Source of the DNA: Niastella vici
GTDB taxonomy: Bacteria; Bacteroidota; Bacteroidia; Chitinophagales; Chitinophagaceae
Assembly (NCBI RefSeq): GCF_002077945.1
Contig: NZ_LVYD01000002.1
Location: 62,001-126,000 of the forward strand
Direction: 5' to 3'
DNA: 64,000 nucleotides
Part shown: positions 55,757 through 64,000 of the stretch, one piece after another
Layout of the letters: every line of letters begins with the position of its first letter
How positions within the stretch are numbered: position 1 is the first letter of the stretch
Program-made: the position numbers and the translations under genes
The notes under the pieces: model-generated
Databases searched by the model: none
What the model was told of the DNA's origin: nothing
The model's input: the letters and a program-made list of their open reading frames with translations, nothing else

Positions 55757-58700
55757 TTAAAATTGTATATCAATTCCCAGGGTGAATTTCCTGGGCTGCG
55801 GATATAGGCCGCCTGTATAAATACCCAATTGATCAACTGATTCCGGATCGGGCATAGTAGATTTCTTGAAAGTGAGGAAATTGTCAATGATGCCATACAC
55901 CCTTGCGCTGCCTACTTTCAGTTTCTGCGTAAAAGTGCGGGGCAACCGGTACCCCATAATAACTGTTCTTATTTTGAAATAACTGCCATCTTCATTGAAC
56001 TGGCTCGAGAGGGGAATGTATTGATAATAGCTCGGGCCGAAAGGATTTATAGAGGGAAAACCTGCTTTGTAACCGGCTTTGGCGGAAGCTTTTTGCGGTG
56101 TCCAGTAATCCAATTTACTCAGATCGGGTAACCGGCTGCTGGCAAAAGAATATATGCTGCTGCTATAGCCGCCGGTGATATTGCTGATCTGTTGCTGAAA
56201 GAATGTATTCACCACATCTCTTTTCCAGGTAAATACGCTTACAAGGCTCAGGGAAAAATTTTTATAGGTAAAATCATTGATAAACCCACCGGTAAATTTA
56301 GGATTGGGATTGCCCATGGGAACGCGGTCGCCATACTGGTTGCCATTGTCTTCATCAACCCACACATCGCCGATCTTGTTTACATCTTCCCAAATGGGAT
56401 CGCCGGGCACTACCGTATGATTGCCTTTAAAATAGGTGATGGCTTTACCTGTTACAGGATTGAAAGGGATATCCTTTTGATAATTGTACACACCGCCATA
56501 CTTCAACTGGAACATTTCATAAATAGGCTGCCCCACGGCAAAGATCCTGCTTACCCCATAGTAATCCGTAATTACAAAAGTGCGGTTATTATTGGGCAGT
56601 TTCGCAATAGCATTTTTATTATAAGAAACAGTGAGTTGGGTACTCCATTGCAGGGGGCTTTTTTGCGGAAGTATTTTTGCGCCGATCATAATATCTGCTC
56701 CGCGGTTGCTCACCCACAGGTCATGGGCATTGAAATTAATACTTTGAAACCCGGTATAAAACGGCAATTGGAAATTGTAATAATCGTCCCGGGAAATTTT
56801 ATCATACAGTTCAAGGGTAAACCATAGTTTGCTTTTTAACAACTGCGCTTCGATAGCAATATTTTTCTGGGTGGTTTTGGCCCAGGTGAGGTCATTTTTG
56901 GTGAGCCCATTATTATAACTGGGCTGAATAGCCACAGCGCCGTTATAGGTGCCAGGCACGATATATGAGTTGTAGGGCGCATAAAAGTCGCCCGATTGCG
57001 ATCCTGAAACACCCCAACTCCCACGCAGTTTCAGAAAATTTATATAATTGCTTACCGGTTCCATAAACTTTTCTTCAGAAACTATCCAGCCGGCGCCCAC
57101 TGCGGGAAAGTAACCCCACTTGCTGTTGCGGCCAAACCTCGACGACGCATCGCCCCGGTACGAACCATACAACAAATACTTACCATCAAAATCATATTGC
57201 AGCTGGCCCACAAACGAAAGCAATCCATCCCGGGCATAACCTGAGCCCCCAGACAGATCAGCCTGCGGAATGCCGCTCACTACCTGGATGTCGTTTGAAG
57301 GAACATTGTAACCGCTAACATAGCTGTTGCTGGCAATATCTGCATTAAACTGCTGCGATGCAGTAACCACAATATTGTGCGCATGATCATTGGCCATTTT
57401 CAGCTTCTTTGCAAAATTCAACGAGTTGGAAACAAAATAGGTTGTATACGTTCCCTTATCCGCTTCTGCATAAGAAGCCTGGGGAGAAGCATTATCGGCC
57501 AACAGGGCTACCTGGTCAATATTCGATGGTTGAAAATAATCGCGGTTTGAAGTTGAAATATTTGCCGCCCCCTGGAAGGTATATTTCAGAAAAGGAAAGA
57601 GGGTATAATTTGTGGTCAGTGAAGCGCTGTACAGATCGCTGATATTTTTATTTCGCAGCTTATTGTATATGCCCTGGAAATTCAATGAGTCGAAGCTGGT
57701 TAACCGGTAAAGGGACGATGGCTGGCTGGAACCGCTCACCGGCGTATTGTCATCGCTGTTATTGTAATATTTCCGGCCCCGCTTTCTGTCGCTTTTCGAC
57801 ATGGAGAAAACGAACTGGCTGTTTAACCTGGGCGAGATCCTGAAATCAAAATTCCCTCTGACGCTGTACCGGGTATAACCAAAAGCCTCGATAATTCCCT
57901 TTTCATTATAATAGTTCATGCTCAGGCGGTAGTTTACGTTTCCGCCGTTGGCCGACATGGTAGCATCCACATTTTGAACGGCCCCGTTCCGGTAAAAGAG
58001 TCCCTGCCAGTCGGTAGCATTATTAAAATAAGGGTTCATGCTGTCTGTTAACAATTGTGGCAGGTTCCCTAACTGTGCAGGCGTGGCATACTGGTTGATG
58101 ATACTCATTTTTTCCCTTCTTTCATCGGCCCCGGTTGTAGTTTTCAGTAACTGCGGCTGCCGGGTAATGCCACCGTAGACATTCACCCTGAACTCTGGCC
58201 TGGTCGACCGGCCTTTCCTGGTTTTAATATAGATAACGCCATTGGCCCCACGTGAACCCCAGGCAGCAGCGGCCGCCGCATCTTTTTGCACATCGATGTT
58301 CTCAATATCATTTACATTGATGCCGGCCAGATAATTGGTACCCGTTGCATCGATGCTATTGGCAATATCTTCGGTATTGACAGGAATGCCATCGATCACA
58401 TACAAAGGACTGCTCATGGCCTGCGCCTGTGCAACGTAATTGCCGCTATTGCCACCAATCCGGGTATTGATCCTTGTATTTCCACGTACGACCATCGTTG
58501 GGGCTACCCCGGGCTCGCCTGAATTTACCTGTATGTTCAGGCCCGGTACCCGCCCCTGCAGTAATACGTCAACACTTGGCGCCGGAATGTTTTCAATGTC
58601 TTTGCCCGAAACGGAAGAAACAGAAGTAGTGGTAACTCTTTTCAATTGCGATTGTACGCCCACAACCACTACATCATCCAGCTTATCTAAAACAGGGACC

Positions 58701-59308
58701 AATGACAGCGTTATTACGTCTGTTTCGGACCTGATCTTATACTGAACAGATTGGAAACCCACCGAGCTGACAACCAGTGTTTCGCCAACTGAAGCCGCAA
58801 TACTGAATTTCCCATTGGCATCTGTAGACGTTCCTTTATGGGTACTCTTAACCATTACTGAAACCCCGGAAAGCGGCTTTCCCGCAGTATCTGTTATCCG
58901 GCCCTGAATTTCAGCAAACGTTGGCGCCGCCATTGCCACCGGTTGAATGGGCGGCACAGCAGCTTTTAAGATATATACGATGCTATTATCGATGCGGTAA
59001 GTGAGAGAAAGCGGCTTCAGGGCCAGTTCAAGCACTGTTTGCAGGTTGGCATCAGCAATATTGATATTAATTTTCTGATCGGGTGAAACAATACCTTCTT
59101 TAAACAAGAAGGAGTAGCCCGTTTGCTTTTTTAATTGATAGAAAAACTGTTCAATGGAAATATTATCCGATGACATGGTGATCTTCTGTGCAATTGTTTT
59201 GGCAGAGAGATGCAGGGAAGCGACCAGGATTATCAAAGCAGTTATACGCATAATCATCCATCCTTTTTGAACACAAATAGAATAGCGATTCCGAGCAGTT
59301 AATTTCAT
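55757..59308 (-). CDS. SusC/RagA-family TonB-dependent glycan transporter, locus 3
   Basis: The 1183-residue transporter opens MKLTARNRYSICVQKGWMIMRI, common in this clade, with the export signal at about 20-42 (LHLSAKTIAQ). An STN domain (about 43-118), a carboxypeptidase-like domain (about 133-205, GRITDTAGKPLSGVSVMVKST), a plug with LYVIDGIPV and WGSRGANGVIYIKTRKGR, and a barrel ending in TLGIDIQF follow. The segment VVVVGVQSQ replaces the usual VVVVGYGTQ. The 179-bp gap to fecR holds an antisense-facing terminator. Confidence 0.95.
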   Translation of the reverse strand: MKLTARNRYSICVQKGWMIMRITALIILVASLHLSAKTIAQKITMSSDNISIEQFFYQLKKQTGYSFLFKEGIVSPDQKININIADANLQTVLELALKPLSLTYRIDNSIVYILKAAVPPIQPVAMAAPTFAEIQGRITDTAGKPLSGVSVMVKSTHKGTSTDANGKFSIAASVGETLVVSSVGFQSVQYKIRSETDVITLSLVPVLDKLDDVVVVGVQSQLKRVTTTSVSSVSGKDIENIPAPSVDVLLQGRVPGLNIQVNSGEPGVAPTMVVRGNTRINTRIGGNSGNYVAQAQAMSSPLYVIDGIPVNTEDIANSIDATGTNYLAGINVNDIENIDVQKDAAAAAAWGSRGANGVIYIKTRKGRSTRPEFRVNVYGGITRQPQLLKTTTGADERREKMSIINQYATPAQLGNLPQLLTDSMNPYFNNATDWQGLFYRNGAVQNVDATMSANGGNVNYRLSMNYYNEKGIIEAFGYTRYSVRGNFDFRISPRLNSQFVFSMSKSDRKRGRKYYNNSDDNTPVSGSSQPSSLYRLTSFDSLNFQGIYNKLRNKNISDLYSASLTTNYTLFPFLKYTFQGAANISTSNRDYFQPSNIDQVALLADNASPQASYAEADKGTYTTYFVSNSLNFAKKLKMANDHAHNIVVTASQQFNADIASNSYVSGYNVPSNDIQVVSGIPQADLSGGSGYARDGLLSFVGQLQYDFDGKYLLYGSYRGDASSRFGRNSKWGYFPAVGAGWIVSEEKFMEPVSNYINFLKLRGSWGVSGSQSGDFYAPYNSYIVPGTYNGAVAIQPSYNNGLTKNDLTWAKTTQKNIAIEAQLLKSKLWFTLELYDKISRDDYYNFQLPFYTGFQSINFNAHDLWVSNRGADIMIGAKILPQKSPLQWSTQLTVSYNKNAIAKLPNNNRTFVITDYYGVSRIFAVGQPIYEMFQLKYGGVYNYQKDIPFNPVTGKAITYFKGNHTVVPGDPIWEDVNKIGDVWVDEDNGNQYGDRVPMGNPNPKFTGGFINDFTYKNFSLSLVSVFTWKRDVVNTFFQQQISNITGGYSSSIYSFASSRLPDLSKLDYWTPQKASAKAGYKAGFPSINPFGPSYYQYIPLSSQFNEDGSYFKIRTVIMGYRLPRTFTQKLKVGSARVYGIIDNFLTFKKSTMPDPESVDQLGIYTGGLYPQPRKFTLGIDIQF

Positions 59309-59383
59309 AACTTCGTGAAGTTTGGGTTTTGATGTAGATCTGGTTTTAGCGAACGCAGGTTTTGCAGGGTAAACCCAACGCTG

Positions 59384-59414
59384 CCGGAAATGCCGTTAAC
59401 ATTTCCGGTTTTTT
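59384..59414 (+). terminator. Plus-strand (antisense) terminator in the FecR-SusC gap of locus 3
   Basis: CCGGAAAT (59384-59391) pairs perfectly with ATTTCCGG (59401-59408), loop 9 nt, followed by six T residues on the plus strand. In the operon direction the hairpin is followed by cagcgttggg, with no U-tract. No plus-strand gene lies upstream. It starts 75 bp before the susC ATG in mRNA terms. Confidence 0.8.
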
Positions 59415-59487
59415 ATGGTTACCCTTCCATGGCTATGTGCTGATCTGTTTTGTTTGCATGATGGACAATTTAGTTTTGGTTTTATTT

Positions 59488-60681
59488 TCAAAATACAATG
59501 AGCTTTTTTCCATTGAGCCGGGTATCGATGCCATAGGCTTTCAATACATTCAGCAGGGCACTCAGGGGAACGTTCCGGTTTACAGAGCCGGAAAATTTCC
59601 CATCGGGAATGGCGCCCTGGTATTCAATATCTACATTATACCAGCGGGAAACCTCGCGCATCAGTTTTTGCACGTTTCCATGACTCAACGCCATTTCTCC
59701 GTTCTTCCAGGCCATTACCTCATCTGTCTGAACTGGGATAGGTTGGGATAATTGGGACGTATGGGATATGGACACCTGTTCACCTGGTTTTAATATTGCC
59801 GATTGCCGATTACCGACTGCCGATTGGTTTTCCACCTTCACCCGCCCTTCCAGCAAGGTCGTTTTCATTGCTTCTTCATCACCGTAGGCATTAATATTAA
59901 AATGGGTACCCAGTACTTCCACGCTTATATCCCCTTTCCGTACCACAAAAGGTATAGCAGCATTATGGGCTACTTCAAAATATACTTCGCCGGTAATGCT
60001 CACATTCCTTTGTTTTTTTGAGAAACAAGTGGGGTAAGTAATGGAGGATTCAGCGTTTAGCCATACGCGGGTTCCATCAGCCAGCGTAACCTGGAATGTA
60101 CCGCCGCGGGGAGTTGAAAGCACGTTCAGACCATTGCCGGCAACATCGGCGGGGCCGGTTGATTTACACAACAGCTTACCGCTATCGGTTTTTATTACAT
60201 GGCTATTACCCATTGTAGCCAGCACACCAGGTTGTGCGCTATCCAGCTCAACCTTGGTACCATTGGCCAGCAGAAGCACCGCTTTGTTACCACCGGGCGC
60301 CATATCATAATGGCTGTTCTTACCGGTGCCTGCTGTTGCTTTACTACCCGAACGATGTACCAGGCGATATACGCCCATAGAAGCACCCAGGAACAAGATC
60401 ACTACAGCTGCATACTGCATGAACCGTAGCCATTTAATGCCACCGGATGTATTTGTTCTTTGCTGAAGCCATTGCAGATACATTTTCTCTGCCTGCCCGG
60501 CACTGCTCGCACCATGAAATGTTCCCCCCTCAACCTGGTGCAGTATGGTGTGCTGAAGTTGTTGCTGAAAATCCTGGCTTTCAACCGCCTGAAAAAACAG
60601 CTCCAATTCCTCCGGAGATATTTCGTGCCGGAGATATTTTTCGAGTAGTTCCTGAAATTGCTCTGTTGAAAGTTTCATCAT
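59488..60681 (-). CDS. FecR-family anti-sigma factor with repeat-derived linker, locus 3
   Basis: The 397-residue protein is about 60-80 residues longer than the other two. It has an N-terminal region (about 1-85), a transmembrane helix (FMQYAAVVILFLGASMGVYRLV, about 87-108), and a FecR domain (about 185-285: TPRGGTFQVTLADGTRVWLNAESSITYP, RNVSITGEVYFEVAHNAAIPF and VEVLGTHFNINAYG). A linker, NQSAVGNRQSAI and later SHTSQLSQPIPVQT, is encoded by two tandem DNA repeats. The C-terminal DUF4974-like domain is at about 325-397. It is 65 bp from sigma 3. Frame is intact, so the expansions are tolerated. Confidence 0.93.
   Translation of the reverse strand: MMKLSTEQFQELLEKYLRHEISPEELELFFQAVESQDFQQQLQHTILHQVEGGTFHGASSAGQAEKMYLQWLQQRTNTSGGIKWLRFMQYAAVVILFLGASMGVYRLVHRSGSKATAGTGKNSHYDMAPGGNKAVLLLANGTKVELDSAQPGVLATMGNSHVIKTDSGKLLCKSTGPADVAGNGLNVLSTPRGGTFQVTLADGTRVWLNAESSITYPTCFSKKQRNVSITGEVYFEVAHNAAIPFVVRKGDISVEVLGTHFNINAYGDEEAMKTTLLEGRVKVENQSAVGNRQSAILKPGEQVSISHTSQLSQPIPVQTDEVMAWKNGEMALSHGNVQKLMREVSRWYNVDIEYQGAIPDGKFSGSVNRNVPLSALLNVLKAYGIDTRLNGKKLIVF
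59734..59770. repeat. Tandem TGGGA-type 9-bp repeat inside fecR 3
   Basis: Four units starting TGGGA at 59734, 59744, 59753 and 59762, spaced 9-10 bp. They encode part of the linker between the FecR and C-terminal domains. Confidence 0.7.
59795..59827. repeat. Tandem ATTGCCG heptamer repeat inside fecR 3
   Basis: Four 7-bp units (ATTGCCG, ATTGCCG, ATTACCG, ACTGCCG) followed by ATTGG. Seven is not a multiple of three, so copy-number change would shift the frame of the downstream (minus-strand) half of fecR unless compensated. Confidence 0.8.
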
Positions 60682-60746
60682 AAGCGCCGTTTTTTACCAG
60701 GCTGGCTTATGAAGACCGGGAACCAGACAAAGAGGAGGGTATTATT

Positions 60747-61358
60747 TTAAAAAATATTTTTGAAGAAGGCTACATAAAGCAATAGCGAGATGAGCTGGTC
60801 TTTGTATTGTAGCAGGCATTCGCGTATAAAGTGTCTGGAGTTTACTATATATTCTCTTACTGTTGGTTTTGAAATATTCATCACCTGCGCTATTTCCTCG
60901 TACGACAGTCCCTTTTCCCTGCTTAACCGGTAAGCCTCCTGTTGCCGCGTTGGCAATTGATTGACCGCTTTTTCCAGGATTGCCCGCTCCTGTTTCCGGA
61001 TCATCATCTCCTCTGAATTAACCAGTTCTTCTTCAAATAATTCGCGAACATATTGGATGTTCTTTCTTTGCGTAGCCAACCTTGAGAACTGATTGAAGAT
61101 GGCATTCCTTGCAATAATGAACAGATAATTTTCTACATTTTCAACTTTAACCAGTGAATGTCTTTTTTCCCAGATCTTTAAAAACACCTGTTGGGTAATA
61201 TCTTCGGCCTGTTCATGTACTTTCAAATAGGCCAGTGCGGCTGAATAGATGCGATCGAAATAAGAGAGGTAAAGCTCGCGAAAAGCAGCTTCATTACCTT
61301 CCGCAAGTAAGTTTATAAGCATTTTCTCATTGTGAGCATACAGTGGCTGTATCGACAC
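60747..61358 (-). CDS. ECF RNA polymerase sigma factor, locus 3
   Basis: I propose the GTG at 61358 (product beginning (M)SIQPLYAHNEKML); the alternative is the ATG at 61322 (MLINLLAEGNEAAF). The longer frame to 61430 would run through the promoter. About 203 residues, with region 2 (FRELYLSYFDRIYSAALAYLKVHEQAEDITQQVFLKIWEKR) and region 4 (LPTRQQEAYRLSREKGLSYEEIAQVMNISKPTVREYIVNSRHFI), ending LLLYVAFFKNIF. It is the first gene of the locus 3 unit, with a CGCA-type operator upstream. Confidence 0.93.
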   Translation of the reverse strand: MSIQPLYAHNEKMLINLLAEGNEAAFRELYLSYFDRIYSAALAYLKVHEQAEDITQQVFLKIWEKRHSLVKVENVENYLFIIARNAIFNQFSRLATQRKNIQYVRELFEEELVNSEEMMIRKQERAILEKAVNQLPTRQQEAYRLSREKGLSYEEIAQVMNISKPTVREYIVNSRHFIRECLLQYKDQLISLLLYVAFFKNIF

Positions 61359-61393
61359 GGCGTTCGAAATTAGTTTTGGTTTGCAGATATATT

Positions 61394-61439
61394 CAAATAT
61401 AATTAAATGAGCTGGCAATATCGCAGGCAAACGATTGCG
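61394..61439 (-). promoter_or_regulatory. Operator and -7 box of sigma gene 3
   Basis: On the minus strand CGCAATCGTTTGCC (61426-61439), preceded by an A-tract, is followed 24 bp later by TATATTTG (61394-61401), a perfect TAnnTTTG box. The predicted transcription start is near 61389, 30 nt before the GTG. Confidence 0.7.
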
Positions 61440-61507
61440 TGATTTTTTTGTCCCTGAACAAACATTTTTCGTTTATTTAACCGGGTTATACGCTATTAAA
61501 AAAACAA

Positions 61508-61529
61508 GAGGCTGCCTTTCGACAGCCTC
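61508..61529 (-). terminator. Intrinsic terminator of the ABC permease gene
   Basis: GAGGCTG (61508-61514) pairs with CAGCCTC (61523-61529), loop 8 nt, followed on the minus strand by UUGUUUUUUU. It lies 44 bp past the permease stop. Confidence 0.75.
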
Positions 61530-61572
61530 CACAATATCAGGTAATAGTCGCCCTGCTTACCGCTATGATCTT

Positions 61573-63981
61573 TTACTCATACGCCAGGGCCTCCCTGGTA
61601 GTGATCTTATTTGCCCGGCGGGCCGGGAAGAAGGTAGCAAAATAAGCCCCGGTAATTATTATCAATACCCAGATAATGATGGCCGGAAATGAAAGCGTTA
61701 ATGACAGTGGAGTACGGAAGGCCATACCACCGATCATTCTGCCCATATAAAAAGATAATAGCAGTGATAACAGGAACGCAATAAAAATGCTGATCAACCC
61801 CACTAAAAATCCTTCCCCGGCAATCAGTCGCCTGATCTTATTGGGGGTGGCGCCAATAGCGCGCATAACACCTATTTCCCGGGTCCTTTCCAGTATACTC
61901 ATACTCATGGCCGACATCAGGCCGAGTATGCCCACTATGCCCATCATCACAGCCATAGACAGCAAGGTATTAACCAGCACTTTCATATGCCCGGCAATAG
62001 CATTCTTTAAAAGCCATACCGGTATGCTGGCGCTGACAGCAATATTTTCACGCTCAAGCAAACTCTCCACTTCCTTGTTTTTTTGAATGGCATACGCTTT
62101 CGACCGGTTGGCATAAGCAATTTTAATCATGTTGATCTTACCGGTCGTGTGCAACTGATCTGTAAATGCATTCAGCGATACATAGGCCCCGGCCCCCATG
62201 CCATAATCTTTTGAAAAACCGATCACCCGCCATAGCGTGGTGTGGCCGTTCACCAAAAGAGCAACGGGATCACCGATCTTCACAGCAGGCGACAATGCCC
62301 TGGCCGATTGATTTAATACAACATCATTGGCGCCTGTTGCAGTTAACCATTGCCCTTCTTCTATGGTAGTACTTAATAACCTGGTAGGAACCGGCAATGC
62401 CTGCAGCGTGAAACTTCCATGCCCTTTATCGGGATAAGTGCGGGTTACTTCATAATTGTTTTCTTTTACAAAAGAAGTGGAGGCATACTGCCAGCCTTCG
62501 GCGATACGAACACCGGGTATTTCTTTTATTGCATTCACTACGGTATCAGCATGCACCGCACTTTGTAATCTTACTTCCATGTCGAACAACCGCTGCTCAT
62601 ATATTTTCTGCAAGTCTTTATTCCAGGCTTCTGAAACATTCAGGGCAGTCATGAACATAGCGCCGCCCGCGGCCAGTAACCCTACTGTCAGCATAAGCCG
62701 GGCACGCTGGCGAAAAATATTCCTGATAGAAAGCATAAATATTTCACTGCTGCCTGCAATACGGGAAAGTTTCAACAGCCAGGAACCCGCTACCGGTCTG
62801 TTTTTGGAAACGCCATAATTATCCAGGGCAACCCGTACAGGTATGCGGCTTCCCCGTATAACAGGAATAGCTGCTGCCAGCAGCGGAATAATAATACCTG
62901 AGCCTATTTGTATCAGGGGAACCGAAAAAGGAATATCCTTATTGTTGATCTCGAGATTGAGCAAGCCTGCTATTTGTTTATAAAAGGCAGTTGCCGTGAG
63001 TTGACTCAGGGGTATACCAATTAGTAATGCCAATACACAAATGATGAGCATCATTAAGCCATACAACCTGATAATCTGGAACGAACCGGCGCCTATGGTC
63101 TTCATAATTCCAATTTGCCTTACCTGCTTTACCATTAAGGTGGCCATTGATTCAGCAACAAGGATAGCCCCCAACACGAGGATCATAAAAGCGAAGATGA
63201 TAAATATCGTCATAACCGCATTCATCTGGCTTTGGTGGGGATGCTTTCCCGGTGGCGGCACCTGAATTTCATGAATGGGATGTCCATTAGTTTTTAGCCA
63301 GTTGGCTATAACAGTTGCTTTATTGGTTATGTATTGTGCTGAGTGCTGGTTGCCGGTCACCAATATACGGAGCTGATCAAAACTTTGTGGCTCGCCCAGC
63401 CAGTGCAAGGTCGAGAGGGTAATATACCCATAACCAGTTTGTTCCTGCCAGGCCGGGGCCAGGCCCGCATCCTGCACCGTGCCCGTGAGCTTTATTTTTT
63501 TAGGTTCCCCATGTGGTGCTTTAATAATGAGCTCATCGCCTTCTTTTGCATTCATTACCATATAAGCCGTGCGTTCGGCCAGCATGGTTCCTTCGGCCGG
63601 CGTAACAGCGCCGGAAATATGGTTTATTTTATTGGTGCGTTTGGTGGCAAAATCATCTATTACAAATAAGAGTAAGGGATTCCATCGATCACCTACTTTC
63701 ATGCGGGCCAGTACAGTAGCATGCCGTTCGGCTTCTTTTATACCGGGGAGCTGTTTTACACTATCAATCAGGCTCACTGAGATGCTATCTTCCAGTTCAA
63801 TAGTAGCAGAAGCGGGTACAGTTCCCATATAATTATCCCTCATTTCTCTTTTAATTACCCCATAACCGCCGAGGATGGAACCAATGCCCCAAATGCCGAT
63901 CGTTATTGCCAGTACAAGCAACAAATTTTTTGAATAGTCATGCGTAAGGTCGCGTACAACCTTTCGGTATCTTGTTTTCAT
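61573..63981 (-). CDS. FtsX/MacB-type ABC transporter permease, large two-domain form
   Basis: The 802-residue inner-membrane protein has an N-terminal helix (about 20-42), a large periplasmic domain, a first FtsX block (about 255-385, with MATLMVKQVRQIGIMKTIGAGSFQIIRLY), a second periplasmic domain and a second FtsX block (about 675-802, with MSMSILERTREIGVMRAIGATPNKIRRLI). Each block has the coupling sequence that contacts an ATPase. The family includes lipoprotein-release, macrolide-export and mechanotransmission transporters. Its ATP-binding partner should lie upstream, beyond the window. The start Met is 19 bp from the window end and fits MKTRYRKVVRDL, so the gene appears complete. Confidence 0.9.
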   Translation of the reverse strand: MKTRYRKVVRDLTHDYSKNLLLVLAITIGIWGIGSILGGYGVIKREMRDNYMGTVPASATIELEDSISVSLIDSVKQLPGIKEAERHATVLARMKVGDRWNPLLLFVIDDFATKRTNKINHISGAVTPAEGTMLAERTAYMVMNAKEGDELIIKAPHGEPKKIKLTGTVQDAGLAPAWQEQTGYGYITLSTLHWLGEPQSFDQLRILVTGNQHSAQYITNKATVIANWLKTNGHPIHEIQVPPPGKHPHQSQMNAVMTIFIIFAFMILVLGAILVAESMATLMVKQVRQIGIMKTIGAGSFQIIRLYGLMMLIICVLALLIGIPLSQLTATAFYKQIAGLLNLEINNKDIPFSVPLIQIGSGIIIPLLAAAIPVIRGSRIPVRVALDNYGVSKNRPVAGSWLLKLSRIAGSSEIFMLSIRNIFRQRARLMLTVGLLAAGGAMFMTALNVSEAWNKDLQKIYEQRLFDMEVRLQSAVHADTVVNAIKEIPGVRIAEGWQYASTSFVKENNYEVTRTYPDKGHGSFTLQALPVPTRLLSTTIEEGQWLTATGANDVVLNQSARALSPAVKIGDPVALLVNGHTTLWRVIGFSKDYGMGAGAYVSLNAFTDQLHTTGKINMIKIAYANRSKAYAIQKNKEVESLLERENIAVSASIPVWLLKNAIAGHMKVLVNTLLSMAVMMGIVGILGLMSAMSMSILERTREIGVMRAIGATPNKIRRLIAGEGFLVGLISIFIAFLLSLLLSFYMGRMIGGMAFRTPLSLTLSFPAIIIWVLIIITGAYFATFFPARRANKITTREALAYE

Positions 63982-64000
63982 AATCTCAATTAAGAAGTTT

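Noticed and set aside
59795-59827. Heptamer array as a CRISPR or recombination site
   Set aside because: Units are 7 bp, contiguous, inside a coding region, and diverging by point changes, so it is a simple tandem repeat.

Overview
The window looks like a chromosomal segment of a glycan-degrading Bacteroidota bacterium, most likely of the family Chitinophagaceae (Chitinophaga/Niastella-like). The basis is three SusC/SusD pairs each preceded by an ECF sigma factor and a FecR anti-sigma factor, type A and type B sorting domains of the type IX secretion system, Bacteroidota promoter boxes of the form TAnnTTTG, and weak Shine-Dalgarno sites. I see no rRNA, tRNA, CRISPR array, insertion sequence or phage gene.

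Layout. 1-6.6 kb: SusCD locus 1 on the minus strand (sigma, FecR, SusC, SusD, terminator). 6.8-10.1 kb: a 47-residue lipoprotein, a membrane-anchored methyltransferase, a Cys-rich lipoprotein and a metzincin-like lipoprotein. 10.1-22.1 kb: a fucose-utilisation region. Its minus-strand arm encodes a fucose dehydrogenase-like SDR, an L-lactate dehydrogenase, a UxaA-family dehydratase, FucP and two AraC regulators. Its plus-strand arm encodes a second SDR, L-fuconate dehydratase, a sodium:solute symporter and a GH29 fucosidase. 22.1-30.7 kb: a secreted M43 metalloprotease, a GH2 beta-galactosidase and a GH109-type protein. 31.0-39.6 kb: a TonB receptor, a very large BNR-repeat secreted protein, a 157-residue protein and a secreted DUF3472/ricin-lectin protein. 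39.7-52.3 kb: SusCD locus 2, a seven-gene unit ending in an arylsulfotransferase, a TsdA-like dihaem cytochrome and a DUF6067 glycoside hydrolase. 52.3-61.4 kb: SusCD locus 3 with fasciclin and a further lipoprotein. 61.5-64 kb: a large FtsX/MacB-type ABC permease.

How it fits together. The fucose genes describe a non-phosphorylative route (fucose to fuconate, to 2-keto-3-deoxyfuconate, to the diketo acid, then pyruvate plus L-lactate, with lactate oxidised to pyruvate). A lactonase and the usual FAH-family cleavage enzyme are missing. GH29, GH2 and GH109 can release fucose, galactose and GalNAc-type residues from a common glycan.

Main unexplained signals. A 14-bp palindrome of consensus CGCAnnCGnTTGCG lies exactly 24 bp upstream of a TAnnTTTG or TAGTATTG box at four promoters (GH2, GH109 and the sigma genes of loci 2 and 3). 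This looks like a shared activator regulon. A fifth copy is fused to the last codons of a deleted sigma gene. Perfect intrinsic terminators face the antisense direction in the FecR-SusC gap of loci 2 and 3, which suggests antisense RNAs against susC.
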